A DNA stretch of 64,000 nucleotides from Blattamonas nauphoetae (lineage: Eukaryota; Preaxostyla; Oxymonadida): contig JARBJD010000123.1 in NCBI GenBank assembly GCA_033064195.1, positions 124,001 through 188,000 on the forward strand, read 5' to 3'. Below are positions 1-11,500 of this stretch, piece after piece. The notes below the pieces were generated by a model. That model did not search any database, was not told where the DNA came from, and saw only the letters and a program-made list of their open reading frames with translations. The stretch's first letter is position 1, and the number at the start of each line of letters is the position of its first letter. The position numbers and the translations under genes are program-made.

Positions 1-3000
1 ATTCCGCTCGTCGAAAAGATCTCGCTCATTTCTCAAACACACACACAACAAAGACATCCAAATCAGACAAACATTGAAATTGAGTTATTCCGTCAGATTC
101 TCCCTCAATTTTGGACAGAATGCAATCTTATTGCTCAGGTAATTCACCGGACAAACGCAACTTTCCAACCACTACATCCAGTCCAGACTCAAATTGTCCA
201 GGATTCAACTCTGGCCCTCTTTTCGCCGTATCAGACATTCCTTACAGAAGATGTCAAAGCTGACAAAGAAGTTGAAGACATTCATCATTTACTGGGTTCA
301 TTGTCCAGGTTGTTGGGCTCTCTGATGGGGCAAATATCCTCATTGCAGTCGCACCTTTCCTCGTCTTATTCTTATTTGGATGTTGATGAAATGGTTCTCA
401 TTACTCCTCATCATTCAGCATCCATTCTTCCAACGATCACCATGATCGTTGAGTCTCTCACACAGGTTGAAGACCTCCTCACTCCGACTGTTCGATCAAA
501 AATCACTCTTCTCCAATCAATCAAGTTTTCACAAACAGTCGAGACCGTTAAACAAGCTCTTCGCTCATATCAGGACATTTTGAGACAATCCATTGCAGTC
601 ACTCCATCTGCTCCAGCTGCTTCTGAAGATGGTCAACATTTCTTCAAATTGATCACACAGAATCTTATCACGATTTGCAGTGGTTTTGAAAGACCGTCTC
701 GAGACGAGTCTTCTTCGAATGCCGAAGAAGATGATTTTGTGGAAGAGCCGTCAAAACATCTTCAAAGAACACATCAATTAGTTGTTAAACTTGCTAAGTT
801 GCTCCTCATGCCACAGAAACTTGGCACATCGTCTCAGCCACTTGGCCTGCACGCAATCATCTCGTCCTTAGTCGGAGACTGTACCAATTTGGTTCAAGCA
901 ACAGTGGTAGTCATGAAACAATTTCAACTGACACTTTTATCTGTTCTGACGCACGTCATGAAGTGGCATCGATCTCTCTGTCTGTTCACTCAGATTTATT
1001 CTTCACAGATCCTTCATCTTCTTCAATATGGCTTCACGGTTCCGTCTGAAGATATCAAGATTCAAGCGCCAAATGATGGAGACACCGCTGATGCAGGAGG
1101 CCAAGGAGGGCAAGATTCTGGAGGAACTGATGGACCATCATCAGAATCAATTGGCTTTGGTGAGGGACAAGGTGAGAATGATGTCTCAAAGGATGTTGAG
1201 AATGAAAAAGAGCTCCTTGGAGAAGAGAGACAGATCGGTGACAATAATCCATTGAACGACGATACTTCAGCATCTAAGGACGATAAAACTCAATCCAAAG
1301 AAGACCTTACTGAAGGTTTTGACGTCGACATGGACTTTGGAGGAGAGATGGCAGATGTCCCAGAAGAGGAAACGGAATCGAAGAACAAAGGCGAGAAGCA
1401 GGAAGGAATGACGGGTGAAGCCGTTGATGACGAAGTGAACCACACTCTGGATGAGGATGAGAAAAGGAAACAGGAAAACGAACAAGAGAATGAGATTGAT
1501 CAGAAGCAAGGTGATGATTTTGACTTCGATCCAGACAACGTTTTGGATGAACAACTTTGGAATGAAAATGAAGACAACCAACCAAAAGAGACCCAAAAAC
1601 CAGTGGAGAGTAGCTCAGAACTCAAAGGAGATGATGAGAATGATGATGATCAGCAACCAAAAGAAGGGGATACCTTCGAAGATAAGCGAAAACCTCGAAA
1701 GGATGAAAGCTCAGACAAACAAAGCAATCATTTAAAGAATACTGAGGACCAAGAGCAATCAGAAGAGCCAATTAATCCATCAGAAATGGCACATGATGAT
1801 CAAAGCGAGCCAACGAAAGGGGATGACCAAACCGTTGAACCAGAAGCACTCCCTGAAATGAGAGATTTGATCGATCAAGTATCTGATGGTGCCGAAGCTG
1901 AAGGTGAATCAGACAATGAGGAGGAGTTTGATGCAACAGCTGGACAGGAAGAAAAAGGAGAGAACAAAGACATTTTCCTTCCTGGTATTGAGAATCAAGA
2001 TGGAGAATTACCAGATCTTGATCAATGGAAATTTGATGAAGAAGAAAAGGGTGATTCTGAAGGAGATGATGCCGACGATGAGGGTGGGAATTCAGAAGCT
2101 GATGACGAGAATTTGGACGAGCAGATGGAGAAAGACAACGAAGAGCGCCTCAACAACGCTGATGCGCTTCAAGACTTAAAGGAAGTTGGAGACGAAGTTT
2201 TGGAAAAGGCGGATGAAGAACTGGAAAAGGTCAATCAGGCTGAAGACGAGGATTCATCTCATGACATCGGCCGAGATAAGAAACAAGACAAATCTGAAGG
2301 CCAGTCAAAAGGAGCAGATTTTGGAGGTGATGATGGGAAAGAAGATGGATCAAGTGGAGGAATGCAACAAGAACAGGATGAAGAGAATGGCTTGAAAGAT
2401 GAAGAAGATCAACATCCAGAATCAAATTCTGGCAAAACACAAAACGCTGTTGATGAAAGCGGAACTGGACACGATCAAGAAAACGATGGTGCCGCCCAGC
2501 GACCCATGACAGAGGACGAAGCCAGCCAATTGGAATCAGCAACGGATGAACTCAATCCTTTCAAGAAGATGGGTGACGCTTCAAAGCAGTGGAAGCAAAA
2601 ACTAACCCTGATCAACCATCAGGAAGAGCAATGGAAAGCCCAAAACCAAACCATCCAACAAACTCCTGACAAAGCTGTATATGAATATCAACTTGACAAC
2701 GAAGCTGATGAACAACGCGGATCAGGGGAATCTGAATCTTCCTTTGAGCAAGCACTTGGCTCTGCCACTGAAGAACAAATCAAACAGAATAAAGAGGCAA
2801 TTGCTCAAAAGATAGACACGCAAGACGACATTGACGAAGAACTTGGTGAAGTCGGAGATGAAGACAATGTCCAACCAGAATCGGAAATGCTCCGTGACGA
2901 AGACAACCCAAATCAGGACCAAGATAACAGAGAGAACCCACAGAAGAAAGATGTCACAGAGCAAACTTCTGATGATCCAGATAAACAATTCCAGGATACT

Positions 3001-4263
3001 ACAGAAAATGAGGAAATCCAATCCCAAAATTTGGAGAAAGAAGCTCAGCTGAAGAAGTCTTCAGATGAAAAACACAAGAAAATAATCAACTTTAACAACG
3101 ATACCGAGAAAGCAGAACCTGTGCAACCGGCCGCTCTTGACGCTGTCTCAGAAGAACCATCGTTTGAAGGAACACGTGAAGATCTCCTTGACCTGAAGAA
3201 ACCCATACCAATTATCTCGATCGACGATGAAGATGAAGACGAAGAGATAATTGATCTCACGAACGAATCAGCGTTCCAACTCAAGAACGCTGAAGAATGG
3301 AACAGTATCTATGCCGACACAACAGAACTTAGCGCAGAACTATGTGAACAACTTCGGCTCATTCTAACTCCAAATACTGCAACACGTGCTCGCGGTGAAT
3401 ATAAAACAGGCCGAAGGTTGAACATGAGAAGAGTTATCCCTTACATCGCATCACATTTCCGAAAGGATCGGATCTGGATGCGGAGAGCAACGCCAGACAA
3501 ACGACACTATCAGATTCTTCTTGCGATTGATGATTCGGAATCAATGCGGGAGATGCGAGCAGATCGAATGGCTCTTGCCTCCATGACCCTCCTCCTTCGT
3601 TCTCTCTCAACAGTCGATGCTGGCGACATCGGTGTTTTATCGTTTGGAGAACACATTAAGACTGTTGTGCCAATGGGAACCCCATTCAGCGAGAGCAATG
3701 GACCATCGATTGTGAGTCAGTTCACGTTCGAACAACGAAAAAGTGAGTTTGGTCTTTTGATGAAAGAAGCCGTTCACCAACTCACTGGCAATAGTCAAGC
3801 GTCACAGACAGACAACCGATCAAAGGGGCTTCAAAAGAACATCCTGTTTGTGATTTCTGATGGACGTATCACGAATCACTCCATGCTGACAGAGTGGATC
3901 AGTGAAGCCATCACGAAGAATGTTTTTGTCGTGTGCATCATTCTTGACGTTGTGAATGCATCTAATGCTGTCACAATAACTCCCTCTCCATCTCCCCAAC
4001 CATCCCGTTCCCCATCGATTCATCCTTCGCCTGCACAATCCCCTCGTCCTTCTCCCTCTCCCTCTCCCAATCCAAAGACTCGAAAGACCAGCATCACAAC
4101 TTTGACTCGATTTGTTCAAACAAAAGATGGGAAAAGCAAAGTAGTCAAAGTCCTTGATGAATTTCCGTTTCCGTTTTATTTGATTATCCGAGATTTCCAA
4201 TCTTTACCACGTGTCCTCGGCGATGCCGTTAGACAATGGGTTGAGATTATGGAAGAACAATAA
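1..4263 (+). CDS. MDN1: Midasin (AAA+ ribosome-assembly ATPase), C-terminal part, 5' end outside window
   Basis: The reading frame is open from the first base, so this is the last 1,420 residues of a larger protein and not a gene starting near base 300. The first ~350 residues are a helical linker. Next comes a very long Asp/Glu-rich tract (about bases 1,050-3,290), then a von Willebrand A (MIDAS) domain. The metal-binding DxSxS signature reads D-D-S-E-S at 3,529-3,543, and a second acidic strand (ISDGRI) lies near 3,855. In known midasins this domain binds Rsa4/Ytm1, and the upstream AAA ring then pulls assembly factors off pre-60S particles in the nucleoplasm and nucleolus. A Pro/Ser-rich insert (about 3,980-4,075) interrupts the VWA domain late. 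The order linker, acidic tail, MIDAS at the extreme C-terminus is diagnostic. The stop is TAA. No intron is evident. Confidence 0.93.
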   Translation: MPLVEKISLISQTHTQQRHPNQTNIEIELFRQILPQFWTECNLIAQVIHRTNATFQPLHPVQTQIVQDSTLALFSPYQTFLTEDVKADKEVEDIHHLLGSLSRLLGSLMGQISSLQSHLSSSYSYLDVDEMVLITPHHSASILPTITMIVESLTQVEDLLTPTVRSKITLLQSIKFSQTVETVKQALRSYQDILRQSIAVTPSAPAASEDGQHFFKLITQNLITICSGFERPSRDESSSNAEEDDFVEEPSKHLQRTHQLVVKLAKLLLMPQKLGTSSQPLGLHAIISSLVGDCTNLVQATVVVMKQFQLTLLSVLTHVMKWHRSLCLFTQIYSSQILHLLQYGFTVPSEDIKIQAPNDGDTADAGGQGGQDSGGTDGPSSESIGFGEGQGENDVSKDVENEKELLGEERQIGDNNPLNDDTSASKDDKTQSKEDLTEGFDVDMDFGGEMADVPEEETESKNKGEKQEGMTGEAVDDEVNHTLDEDEKRKQENEQENEIDQKQGDDFDFDPDNVLDEQLWNENEDNQPKETQKPVESSSELKGDDENDDDQQPKEGDTFEDKRKPRKDESSDKQSNHLKNTEDQEQSEEPINPSEMAHDDQSEPTKGDDQTVEPEALPEMRDLIDQVSDGAEAEGESDNEEEFDATAGQEEKGENKDIFLPGIENQDGELPDLDQWKFDEEEKGDSEGDDADDEGGNSEADDENLDEQMEKDNEERLNNADALQDLKEVGDEVLEKADEELEKVNQAEDEDSSHDIGRDKKQDKSEGQSKGADFGGDDGKEDGSSGGMQQEQDEENGLKDEEDQHPESNSGKTQNAVDESGTGHDQENDGAAQRPMTEDEASQLESATDELNPFKKMGDASKQWKQKLTLINHQEEQWKAQNQTIQQTPDKAVYEYQLDNEADEQRGSGESESSFEQALGSATEEQIKQNKEAIAQKIDTQDDIDEELGEVGDEDNVQPESEMLRDEDNPNQDQDNRENPQKKDVTEQTSDDPDKQFQDTTENEEIQSQNLEKEAQLKKSSDEKHKKIINFNNDTEKAEPVQPAALDAVSEEPSFEGTREDLLDLKKPIPIISIDDEDEDEEIIDLTNESAFQLKNAEEWNSIYADTTELSAELCEQLRLILTPNTATRARGEYKTGRRLNMRRVIPYIASHFRKDRIWMRRATPDKRHYQILLAIDDSESMREMRADRMALASMTLLLRSLSTVDAGDIGVLSFGEHIKTVVPMGTPFSESNGPSIVSQFTFEQRKSEFGLLMKEAVHQLTGNSQASQTDNRSKGLQKNILFVISDGRITNHSMLTEWISEAITKNVFVVCIILDVVNASNAVTITPSPSPQPSRSPSIHPSPAQSPRPSPSPSPNPKTRKTSITTLTRFVQTKDGKSKVVKVLDEFPFPFYLIIRDFQSLPRVLGDAVRQWVEIMEEQ

Positions 4264-4433
4264 ATCATTTCACTGAATGAATTGAATGAAGAAAATACAT
4301 CTTTTGAAGTGTAGACGTTTTCGAGGGAATAGTTTCCAGAAGAAGCAGCCTGTTTTTGAAACTTTTGATCATCGTCCCCCATTATCTGTGCTCCGGGAAA
4401 TAGTGGGGTTTTTGATCAAACAGGAAGCTTACA

Positions 4434-5075
4434 ATGCCACCCAAGATCGACCCTAATGAGGAGAAAATCGTCTTTGTGCGAGCTGTTGGTGGAGAAGTCG
4501 GAGCAGCCTCCACACTTGCCCCCAAGATTGGTCCACTCGGACTGGTATCTATCTCTCGCTTTTCTTATGATATATCATATATATTGCATTATTACTCATG
4601 TCATCCGATATATAGAACCCAAAGAAGATTGGAGAAGATATCGCTGCCGCCACTAAGGAATGGAAAGGACTGCGTGTTACAGTCAAATTGGTCGTCAAAA
4701 ACCGTGTTGCCCAGGTCTTTGTTGTGCCTTCTGTCAGTTCCATGCTCATCCAAGCTCTCAAAGAACCACCACGTGACAGAAAGAAGGTCAAGAACAGTTT
4801 GATTTATTGTCATTTTCTTCATTGCTTCTCCATCCTCATCTCAATCGATGTCATCAACTATCTGATCAGTCAAACACAATGGAAATCTTCAGTTTGACCA
4901 AGTTCTGAAAATTTCCCAAAACGTTCGTGGACGTTCACTTGCTAAGGACCTTCGTGGAACCGTGAAGGAGGTTCTTGGAACCTGTGTCTCCATTGGATGC
5001 ACTGTCAACGGCCAATCTCCCAAAGATCTCTTTGAGAAAGTTGATGATGGTTCGTTAGCTGTTCCGGCGAACTAA
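4434..5075 (+). CDS. RPL12: 60S ribosomal protein L12 (uL11), three exons
   Basis: Exons 4434-4544, 4616-4796 and 4870-5075 join in phase to a 165-residue protein, exactly the usual eukaryotic L12 length. The sequence has the uL11 hallmarks: MPPKIDPNE start, [15 protein letters not shown], the [14 protein letters not shown] stretch and the C-terminal [13 protein letters not shown] segment. uL11 sits at the base of the ribosomal P-stalk and contacts 28S rRNA in the GTPase centre. The two introns are 71 and 73 nt, long for this window. The second acceptor is fixed by homology: using CAG at 4869 restores [11 protein letters not shown], whereas the later CAG would give a stop. The ATG lies about 170 bases after the midasin stop, with nothing else recognisable between. 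The sequence between this gene and VTA1 (5,076-5,272) holds only a 42-codon ORF of no recognisable kind. Confidence 0.96.
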
Positions 5076-5272
5076 CCATCATTTCACAAGATGGTAGTTT
5101 TCCTCACCTTCGTTCCTCAAATTGAACAGCTGAACTTGAGTTGGACGGAAATTGATTTCGAAGAACTCACATTAGTGTTTTGTCAGGATTGGCAAATATT
5201 ATGCGAGAGGTGAGCGATCGTAAGGCGATACAACTGGGAATGAGAATGAAAAATGAAGAGCTTGAAATGAGC

Positions 5273-6364
5273 TTACTGTGTATCCATCACATGAACCAAC
5301 GCTTCTGTAATGTAATCAATAACACCTTTCTTTGATCCAGAGTCTAGAGCTCGAATCGCTGAATCGATTGCCTGATTTGCGTTTTTTTGAGCAGTCTTTT
5401 TGTCGGTTATCGTAACCCCGGGTCGAATGTAGGATTGGAAGAGTCCTCCCGATGATTGAGGGGATTGATATGATTGTGGATTTGTTGGGGGAGCGAGATA
5501 CGAATTCTGTTGAGAATATGATGGCTGTGGTGGTTGGGAGAATGTTTGCGTCGTAGGCATAGGTGGTGGTATCTGGAAAGAAGTATTAAACGGCTGCTGT
5601 GGAGGATAGGATTGATCTGCGTATGATTGTATGCCCGATTGAGCAATAGGCGGCGGCGCAAACTGCTGTTGGAATTGATCTGGCTGAGAAGGGAAGGGTT
5701 GCGTAAATGGCTGGGTTGGAAGTTGTTGTTGGGGAGGATACTGTTGTTGGGGAGGATATTGTTGTTGATGGGAGATTTGAGGCTGTGTTGACCCTTTCAA
5801 GAGATCACGAGCCATTTTTTTGGCGTATTTATTTCGATTGGCAACCTAGTGCATCATGAAGATGACAAGAAAGATACATCAGCAGGTGGTGGCTGTTCAA
5901 AGTGAAGATAGACGTCGTAGTAGACAGATGCCACCAAGAATGTATCTCCATCATCCCTGCGAACATTAGTGAGTTAAAAAAAGAAAGACTTTGTGGCAAT
6001 CCCTGCCTTAACGTGTTTTTGTGCATCAACAAAGTTTATATCTGCGAATTGCCTGATTTTTGGGAGTTCTTGAGCTTTTTGTGGATTCAGAATTTGTTTG
6101 GCCTGTGAATGCTGTTAATACATTGAAGAATACTTCTTCTGAGGTATTTACCAAATCTGTTAAGAAAGGTCGAACCTCTGGATCGTTTGTTAAGTTTTTA
6201 GAAACAATCCAATCGAGGCAATAACGGCGGACTGGTGTTGGAGAAGTGAGCTTAAGAATCCACGACATACGATAATATGCAAAAGCGGGATTCGCTTCAT
6301 CAGCTGTTTCAAGTTGAATGAAGATCCTAGAGAGTGGTTGTATGGCAGCAGGAAGAGTTGACAT
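5273..6364 (-). CDS. VTA1: Vta1/LIP5 family Vps4 activator, four exons
   Basis: Exons 6364-6152, 6102-5990, 5956-5878 and 5845-5273 splice in phase into 325 residues (introns 49, 33 and 32 nt). The N-terminal ~150 residues match the Vta1 tandem MIT-like fold, seen in the DEANPAFAYYRMSW segment and in ADINFVDAQKHVKAG. The middle is a Pro/Gln-rich linker typical of the family. The last ~45 residues form the helical VSL domain (AQKNANQAIDSAIRALD then a second helix), which in yeast and human binds and activates the Vps4 ATPase that disassembles ESCRT-III on endosomes. Each splice is supported by frame restoration and by continuity with the family pattern. The start faces the start of the next gene, 47 bases away, implying one short divergent promoter. 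Confidence 0.88.
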
Positions 6365-6411
6365 GTCGATCTGAACCTACATATTTTAAAATCAGTAGTG
6401 ACAGACCACAT

Positions 6412-8238
6412 ATGAATGAAAACCCAACTTCTCTGTTGGACGATGAAAGTATTCTAGGATCACCATCATCTGAAGAAACTACTGATGGATCGTCTCTCAT
6501 TGATGAGACAGAATCAGAGGAGGAAAGCGAAGAATCTGATGCCCATGCACGAATCCATCTTCGAGTTCCAATTCATGCAGATCCACTGATTAACCTTGAA
6601 TCAATCCATCCAATTACTTTTGCTGATTATCAGATTCCAAAACACCAGGCTGTTCTTCCTGTTTGTTTCTATCGTCTTTTTGACATCTATTTCCTCTATA
6701 TGTTCGTGTACTCTGCTCAGGATGATCCCGATGAAACATTAGAAGATTTTATTGATGATGCTGAACAGCAGCCAATTGTATCTTTCCTTGATCCATCATG
6801 TCTTACCTTTTTCTTCCAGCCGAGACTTGGACAAGTTTTACCCACCTTTTTTGATCCACATTTTGTGAGAATGTACCATGGGGCTTTTTCGATCCCTGAT
6901 CGTCAAACAATTCATCATCAGAAAAAAGAAGAAAAACGCCGCGAAAAAGTTTTTCATCAATTTTTGGTAGATATTGATGATCCTGAGGACAATTTCTCCA
7001 ATATTAAACCTGAGCAGAGACATTCTCATTACATACGTCGTCTTCATCTCCTTGTATCGGCTGGTGATGCACTTCTCAACAACTTCCCAAATGAGCCTGA
7101 CGAAAACTGGATGAAAAAAGTCATTCACATCTCGAAACAGATTTCTCAACTAAATTCTTCATTCATACAATCTGAATCAGTCCAGTCTTCGATCTCTCGA
7201 GACGAACCACGTTCAGAATGGCAAGAACTCATGGAACAAATCCAACAGAGAGAAATACCCTTACCCGAACCTTCCCTTGCGGCTTCAATGGATAGAAATT
7301 CCTTTGAATCAGATACACCAATTCTTGCTCAAAAAAGAGGCAAAATTTCCGAATCAGGAACGAGAGAAAAAGGACCAAAGAAAACTGGGAAAAACCATGG
7401 TACTCATCAACCTACAAAGGGCAAACGTGTGTCATTGATGAAAGATGACGACAGTGATGAAGCTTTGGCTCCTCTTTCCTCACCACTTGCGCAACTGACA
7501 TCCAGTCCTCATAGATCTCAACGCCAACTCTCCTCAAACAATCTAACAGATTCAATAACCTCAGAACATGATAAAGCAACTGAAATGCATCAAGTTACCA
7601 AGCGCTCAGGCTTAAAAAGAAAGGGAAGCAACAGTTCTGGAGGACGAAGAGAAGCTGACTTCGAATCGAGAAAACGGGAGGAACAAAACAGCGATGCCCT
7701 TGAAACATTTGACTCGTCTGTTTCCACCTCATTTGCTCTCGAATCGTTCACATCTCCTCAATCACCAGCAAACCTCCCATCTGTTCCTCACAACCAAAGT
7801 TCATCTGTTGGATCAAACGTCATGCCAGTGGGTGTCATCCCTCCGCAACCAACCAAACCCAAACCGGGCGTCAGAATTAAACACCCAAACATACTCCCAA
7901 CCATTCCTGCTTCCACTTTTATGCTCCCAGCACATGCTGTTCCGTCTACCGCTCCACCCTGGAATCAGCAAAGTGCAATCTCGCCGCAACCACAACGACA
8001 ACCAGTTCAACCAGACAGCTATAGCACTCGCCAGAAGGACCAGACAGTTCAGTTCTCTGTTCGTCAAGATCCAAATCTCCCTCGTTCATCACCAACTTCG
8101 CCAAAACCTCTCACATCACATCTGAATCAGGTCTCTGAACCACCACAAACGTCCCATCATTCAACAGGAAGTGTTCTCTTCACAAGCCAGGCCCCCATCT
8201 TTCCATCCTCTGAACAAGACCTGAATGAGACAACTTGA
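6412..8238 (+). CDS. Unknown protein with Ser/Pro-rich disordered C-terminal half
   Basis: I do not recognise a family. The ATG at 6412 is preferred over the upstream in-frame ATG at 6334, because the latter lies inside the first exon of VTA1. A 60-nt stretch at 6661-6720 begins GT, ends CAG, is pyrimidine-rich and keeps frame; it reads as hydrophobic nonsense (residues around FYRLFDIYFLY), so it is most likely an intron. Without it the product is about 588 residues. The head is acidic and Ser-rich. A folded-looking core follows (FLDPSCLTFFFQPRLGQVLP to LLVSAGDALLNNFP, about 6,775-7,085). The rest is Ser, Pro, Gln and Lys rich and probably unstructured. A further short ORF just past the stop (8225-8386) may mean the 3' end is spliced differently. 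Confidence 0.7.
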   Translation: MNENPTSLLDDESILGSPSSEETTDGSSLIDETESEEESEESDAHARIHLRVPIHADPLINLESIHPITFADYQIPKHQAVLPVCFYRLFDIYFLYMFVYSAQDDPDETLEDFIDDAEQQPIVSFLDPSCLTFFFQPRLGQVLPTFFDPHFVRMYHGAFSIPDRQTIHHQKKEEKRREKVFHQFLVDIDDPEDNFSNIKPEQRHSHYIRRLHLLVSAGDALLNNFPNEPDENWMKKVIHISKQISQLNSSFIQSESVQSSISRDEPRSEWQELMEQIQQREIPLPEPSLAASMDRNSFESDTPILAQKRGKISESGTREKGPKKTGKNHGTHQPTKGKRVSLMKDDDSDEALAPLSSPLAQLTSSPHRSQRQLSSNNLTDSITSEHDKATEMHQVTKRSGLKRKGSNSSGGRREADFESRKREEQNSDALETFDSSVSTSFALESFTSPQSPANLPSVPHNQSSSVGSNVMPVGVIPPQPTKPKPGVRIKHPNILPTIPASTFMLPAHAVPSTAPPWNQQSAISPQPQRQPVQPDSYSTRQKDQTVQFSVRQDPNLPRSSPTSPKPLTSHLNQVSEPPQTSHHSTGSVLFTSQAPIFPSSEQDLNETT

Positions 8239-8573
8239 AAGGGTCCAAAACATCTGTGAAGGAGAGGGTGACAGCATTGACATGGATCCTGATTCTTGTT
8301 TCTCTTCAACAAAAAGGGTAGGCAAAGTTAGGTATCGCAAATTGAGTCAGTTTCATGATAATAATGAAGTTATCTTTCGAAATTGAATCGAGAATCTCTT
8401 CACAAATGAATGTTTTCAATAATTATCATTTTCTCCCAACTCCAGTAATATTTGTCGAGTCTGAAGCAAATCTGTAAGACATATTCGCAGAAATGTTTGC
8501 TGTTCTCATGTGGTTGGGTATCGAGACGATTATTGTGCTTCTGGTGAGTGGTGTGATATTGTGAGTGTTTTGT
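8239..8573. other. Convergent intergenic stretch with a 53-codon ORF
   Basis: This gap lies between two converging genes. An ATG at 8225, overlapping the end of the upstream gene in another frame, opens 53 codons to a TGA at 8384-8386 (MRQLERVQNICEGEG to NEVIFRN). The composition looks protein-like, but I cannot place a splice that joins it to either neighbour. The remainder shows no repeat or RNA signature. Confidence 0.3.
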
Positions 8574-11500
8574 TTATCCTTTCTTGACACTTGTGAGTTG
8601 AGTTTTAATGGGTGAGAACAGATTGAGTGAGAAAGAAAAAGGAATATTCATATTTGTCTGTCCGGTCGGTACTGGAGATGCCTGTTGCGAATGGAGAGAC
8701 ATAATATCCGGAACGATAAGTGAGTGATGATGAGAAGAGAGGGAAATCGGAGGTGACGAAATCCCAGCAAAATGGGAGAGAGATTGGGACAACGGAGGAT
8801 GAGGAGAAAACAATCTTGCTGAAGTCGGAGCTTGAATGAGTGGACTTTGGAAGGCTGGCACTGAACTTCGTCTGAGGCCTTGGAACGACTGATTGATTGT
8901 CTGGTTTGCTGCCTCAATCTCAGATTGCGATGGAGAATAAGGTTGAGTTGGGGAAGAAACACGGGACATTGGCTGCCTGGACTCTTTCTTCTTTTGTTTC
9001 TCCTCTTCAAAGTATTCCTCGATCTGCCGCGCCATTTTCGCAACTGCATTTCGTTCCTCGTTTTCTGCAATTTCCTCCTCCGTGAGCATCTTCTTTCCTC
9101 GTCGAGTCTTTTTCTTTTCGACGTCATTTGCTTTGTTCTTTGTGAGCCCCTTTCCTCGTTTTCCCAACACACTCTCACCAGGTAAGCTTCGACCTGACTG
9201 CGAGGACTTTGTGCTTCGAAGTGACTGGCTAGGGTAGCGTGTGTCTGTCAAGATTGATGAACTTGCTTGAGTGAAATCAGAAGAATTCTCATAATCCGAA
9301 TCGTCATTGCTTTTCCATGAGAAATTGATACGTCCATTCTTTGTCTGTGACTTGGAAACGGTTGATCCATGTTTGGTACTTCGCGACGCGAGACAACCTT
9401 TCCTTGTTTGAATTGGAGCGGAGAACGGTGTCGGGACAGGTGACCGTCTGCGGTTGTTCCCAGACAAGAAGTCCATCTCAGAATCATCTGTATTACTGCC
9501 GCTCGGTGTCACACGACCGAAAGAAAATGGCTTTTTCCGTTTTTGTTTGTGAATCTCCGTGGGCATCCCTTCTGCTTCCAAAGATGCTGATGATTCCGAA
9601 AGGATGTTCGGTTGATCCGGAACCACGAATGACAATGGAGGCGGTATCTTCGAGTCTGGGATTGTGCGAACAAATGATTGGTTCAGATAGAAGACAAGTC
9701 GGACTGTGTCAGCTTTCCATCGAGGAAAGAAGCCCGGAACATCCACTTTCACCATTTTCTTCCGTTTGTCGTGGTCAAATTTGGAAATTGTTGTCCACTG
9801 CCCATCAATGTTTGGGATGTGGTCGATGTATGCCAGCGGTTTCGATGCATCAGAGATTACATCTTTCTGATTCTTCTGCTTGCTGAGCTCTTCTTTGTTG
9901 TCGAGTTCTTCAAGATCTCCAACAAGGAAAGAATGTTCGATATCGCTATCAAAAAAACTAAACTTGATTCGTTCTTCATCATCCTTGCTGCTACCTTTCA
10001 GTGAATCTTCTTGCTTCACGGTGACAGGTTTCGTGGATTGAATCTGTCGCTTTGTTGTGAGACGATCTGTGATCGTTCGAAACTGTTTAGGTGTTGTTTT
10101 CACTGGGCTCAAAATGGAAGATGTGCCCGGAGAGATGAGAGATGGTGGAGATAGATGATGATGTGAAAGTGGAGAGGTCGGAAGAGGTGGGGTTGACCGA
10201 TGACCGAAGAGATCCGGACGAGCGCGTGATGTTGATGGAGTGATGATCAGAGGAGTGTGAGTGTCTTCACCGTTTTTCCCACCGTCGCTTGCTTCATCAC
10301 CGGAGGCACGCTTGTCTCGTCCCTCTTCGTACTCCTTCCGTCTTTTCTTTCGGTTTGAATGTGTACGACTTGGTGTATCTGTTAAACAGGGAGTATGAGG
10401 TGTTCCTTGAGGAGAAAGGATCTGAGTCTTCGCCCTCGAGATTTCAGGAGTTTTCGTCGATGAGGAATGAAGAAGTGGGAGGAGGAGACTCAAGCACGAG
10501 TCGCTTTGAACGGTTGCATTGGAAGGTGTTGCGGGGTTTGTGGGGATGAATGAGTAAGCCATTTGGATCGTCGGGGCTGTGGCATTTTGGCCGCTAATCT
10601 GTCGTGCCGGGAAAAGAGCAAGATACAGCGAGCTTGTCAGGCAATTCGTGTCGGAAGCTGAGAAATAAAAAGGAATCAAAACTTGATTCGTGTCAAGAGA
10701 CACTGATTTAGTGTGAGAAAGCAGCGACGATGCTGACAACATTGTTGACTTTGAGCGGGCGAGGGGAGCTGGCGAGTCTTCTGTCTTTGGAGATGGTTGA
10801 GTTGAGTTCGAGACGTTGGTTGAATCTGGTTTGATTGGGTTTGGTGTCTGGGTTGGGACTGGAGTCAGTTGAAAGGGTGACGGTGACGGCTGTGAAAGTG
10901 AGTCCTCATTTTTGATCAGGAGACTCTCTTCTGTCTTGACTGTTGATTCGTTTGTGACGATCGGATGGAGAAGAAGTCGGATTTTGTCTGTCGGGACTCT
11001 CCATTTGGATTCCACATGTGAAACAAGTTGCCCAAGAGAGAGGATCGATGGGATTGTGAGTTGAGCCTTGTTTTTGAATGTTAAAACTTTAGTAACAATC
11101 AGGCTGTGCATCGCGGCGAGTGGCTGAAGACAAATGTCGATTTTTTGCGGAACAACAGGGATTTTCTGATCAATCGGGGAGATTGAAGTAGTGGGTATTG
11201 GAGACGAGTTTTGTGGATTCGTCGGATTTGGTAAAGGTTGTGTGAAGCGGAATGCAAGAGAGTTGATTTTTGTTTGTTTCTGTTGGAGAACTTTGTTTGT
11301 GGATAAAAATGGTTTGGGTGATGGTGTTAATGATGGAGGGTGAGTAGGGAAGGCTGAGCCTGGTTCTGTCTTTGGGGATGCCTGTGGTTTTGGAGAGGGC
11401 TTCGGAATTGTTGATTGCGTCTGGATGAGATTCTGATTGGAAATATTCTGAAATAATGTGGCTTGAAGTGAAGAAGGGAACAATGTTGACAGATGTGAGT

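Noticed and set aside
1451-2395. Basic ORFs inside the midasin acidic tract
   Set aside because: They are out-of-frame shadows of a GA-rich Asp/Glu tract and have biased composition.
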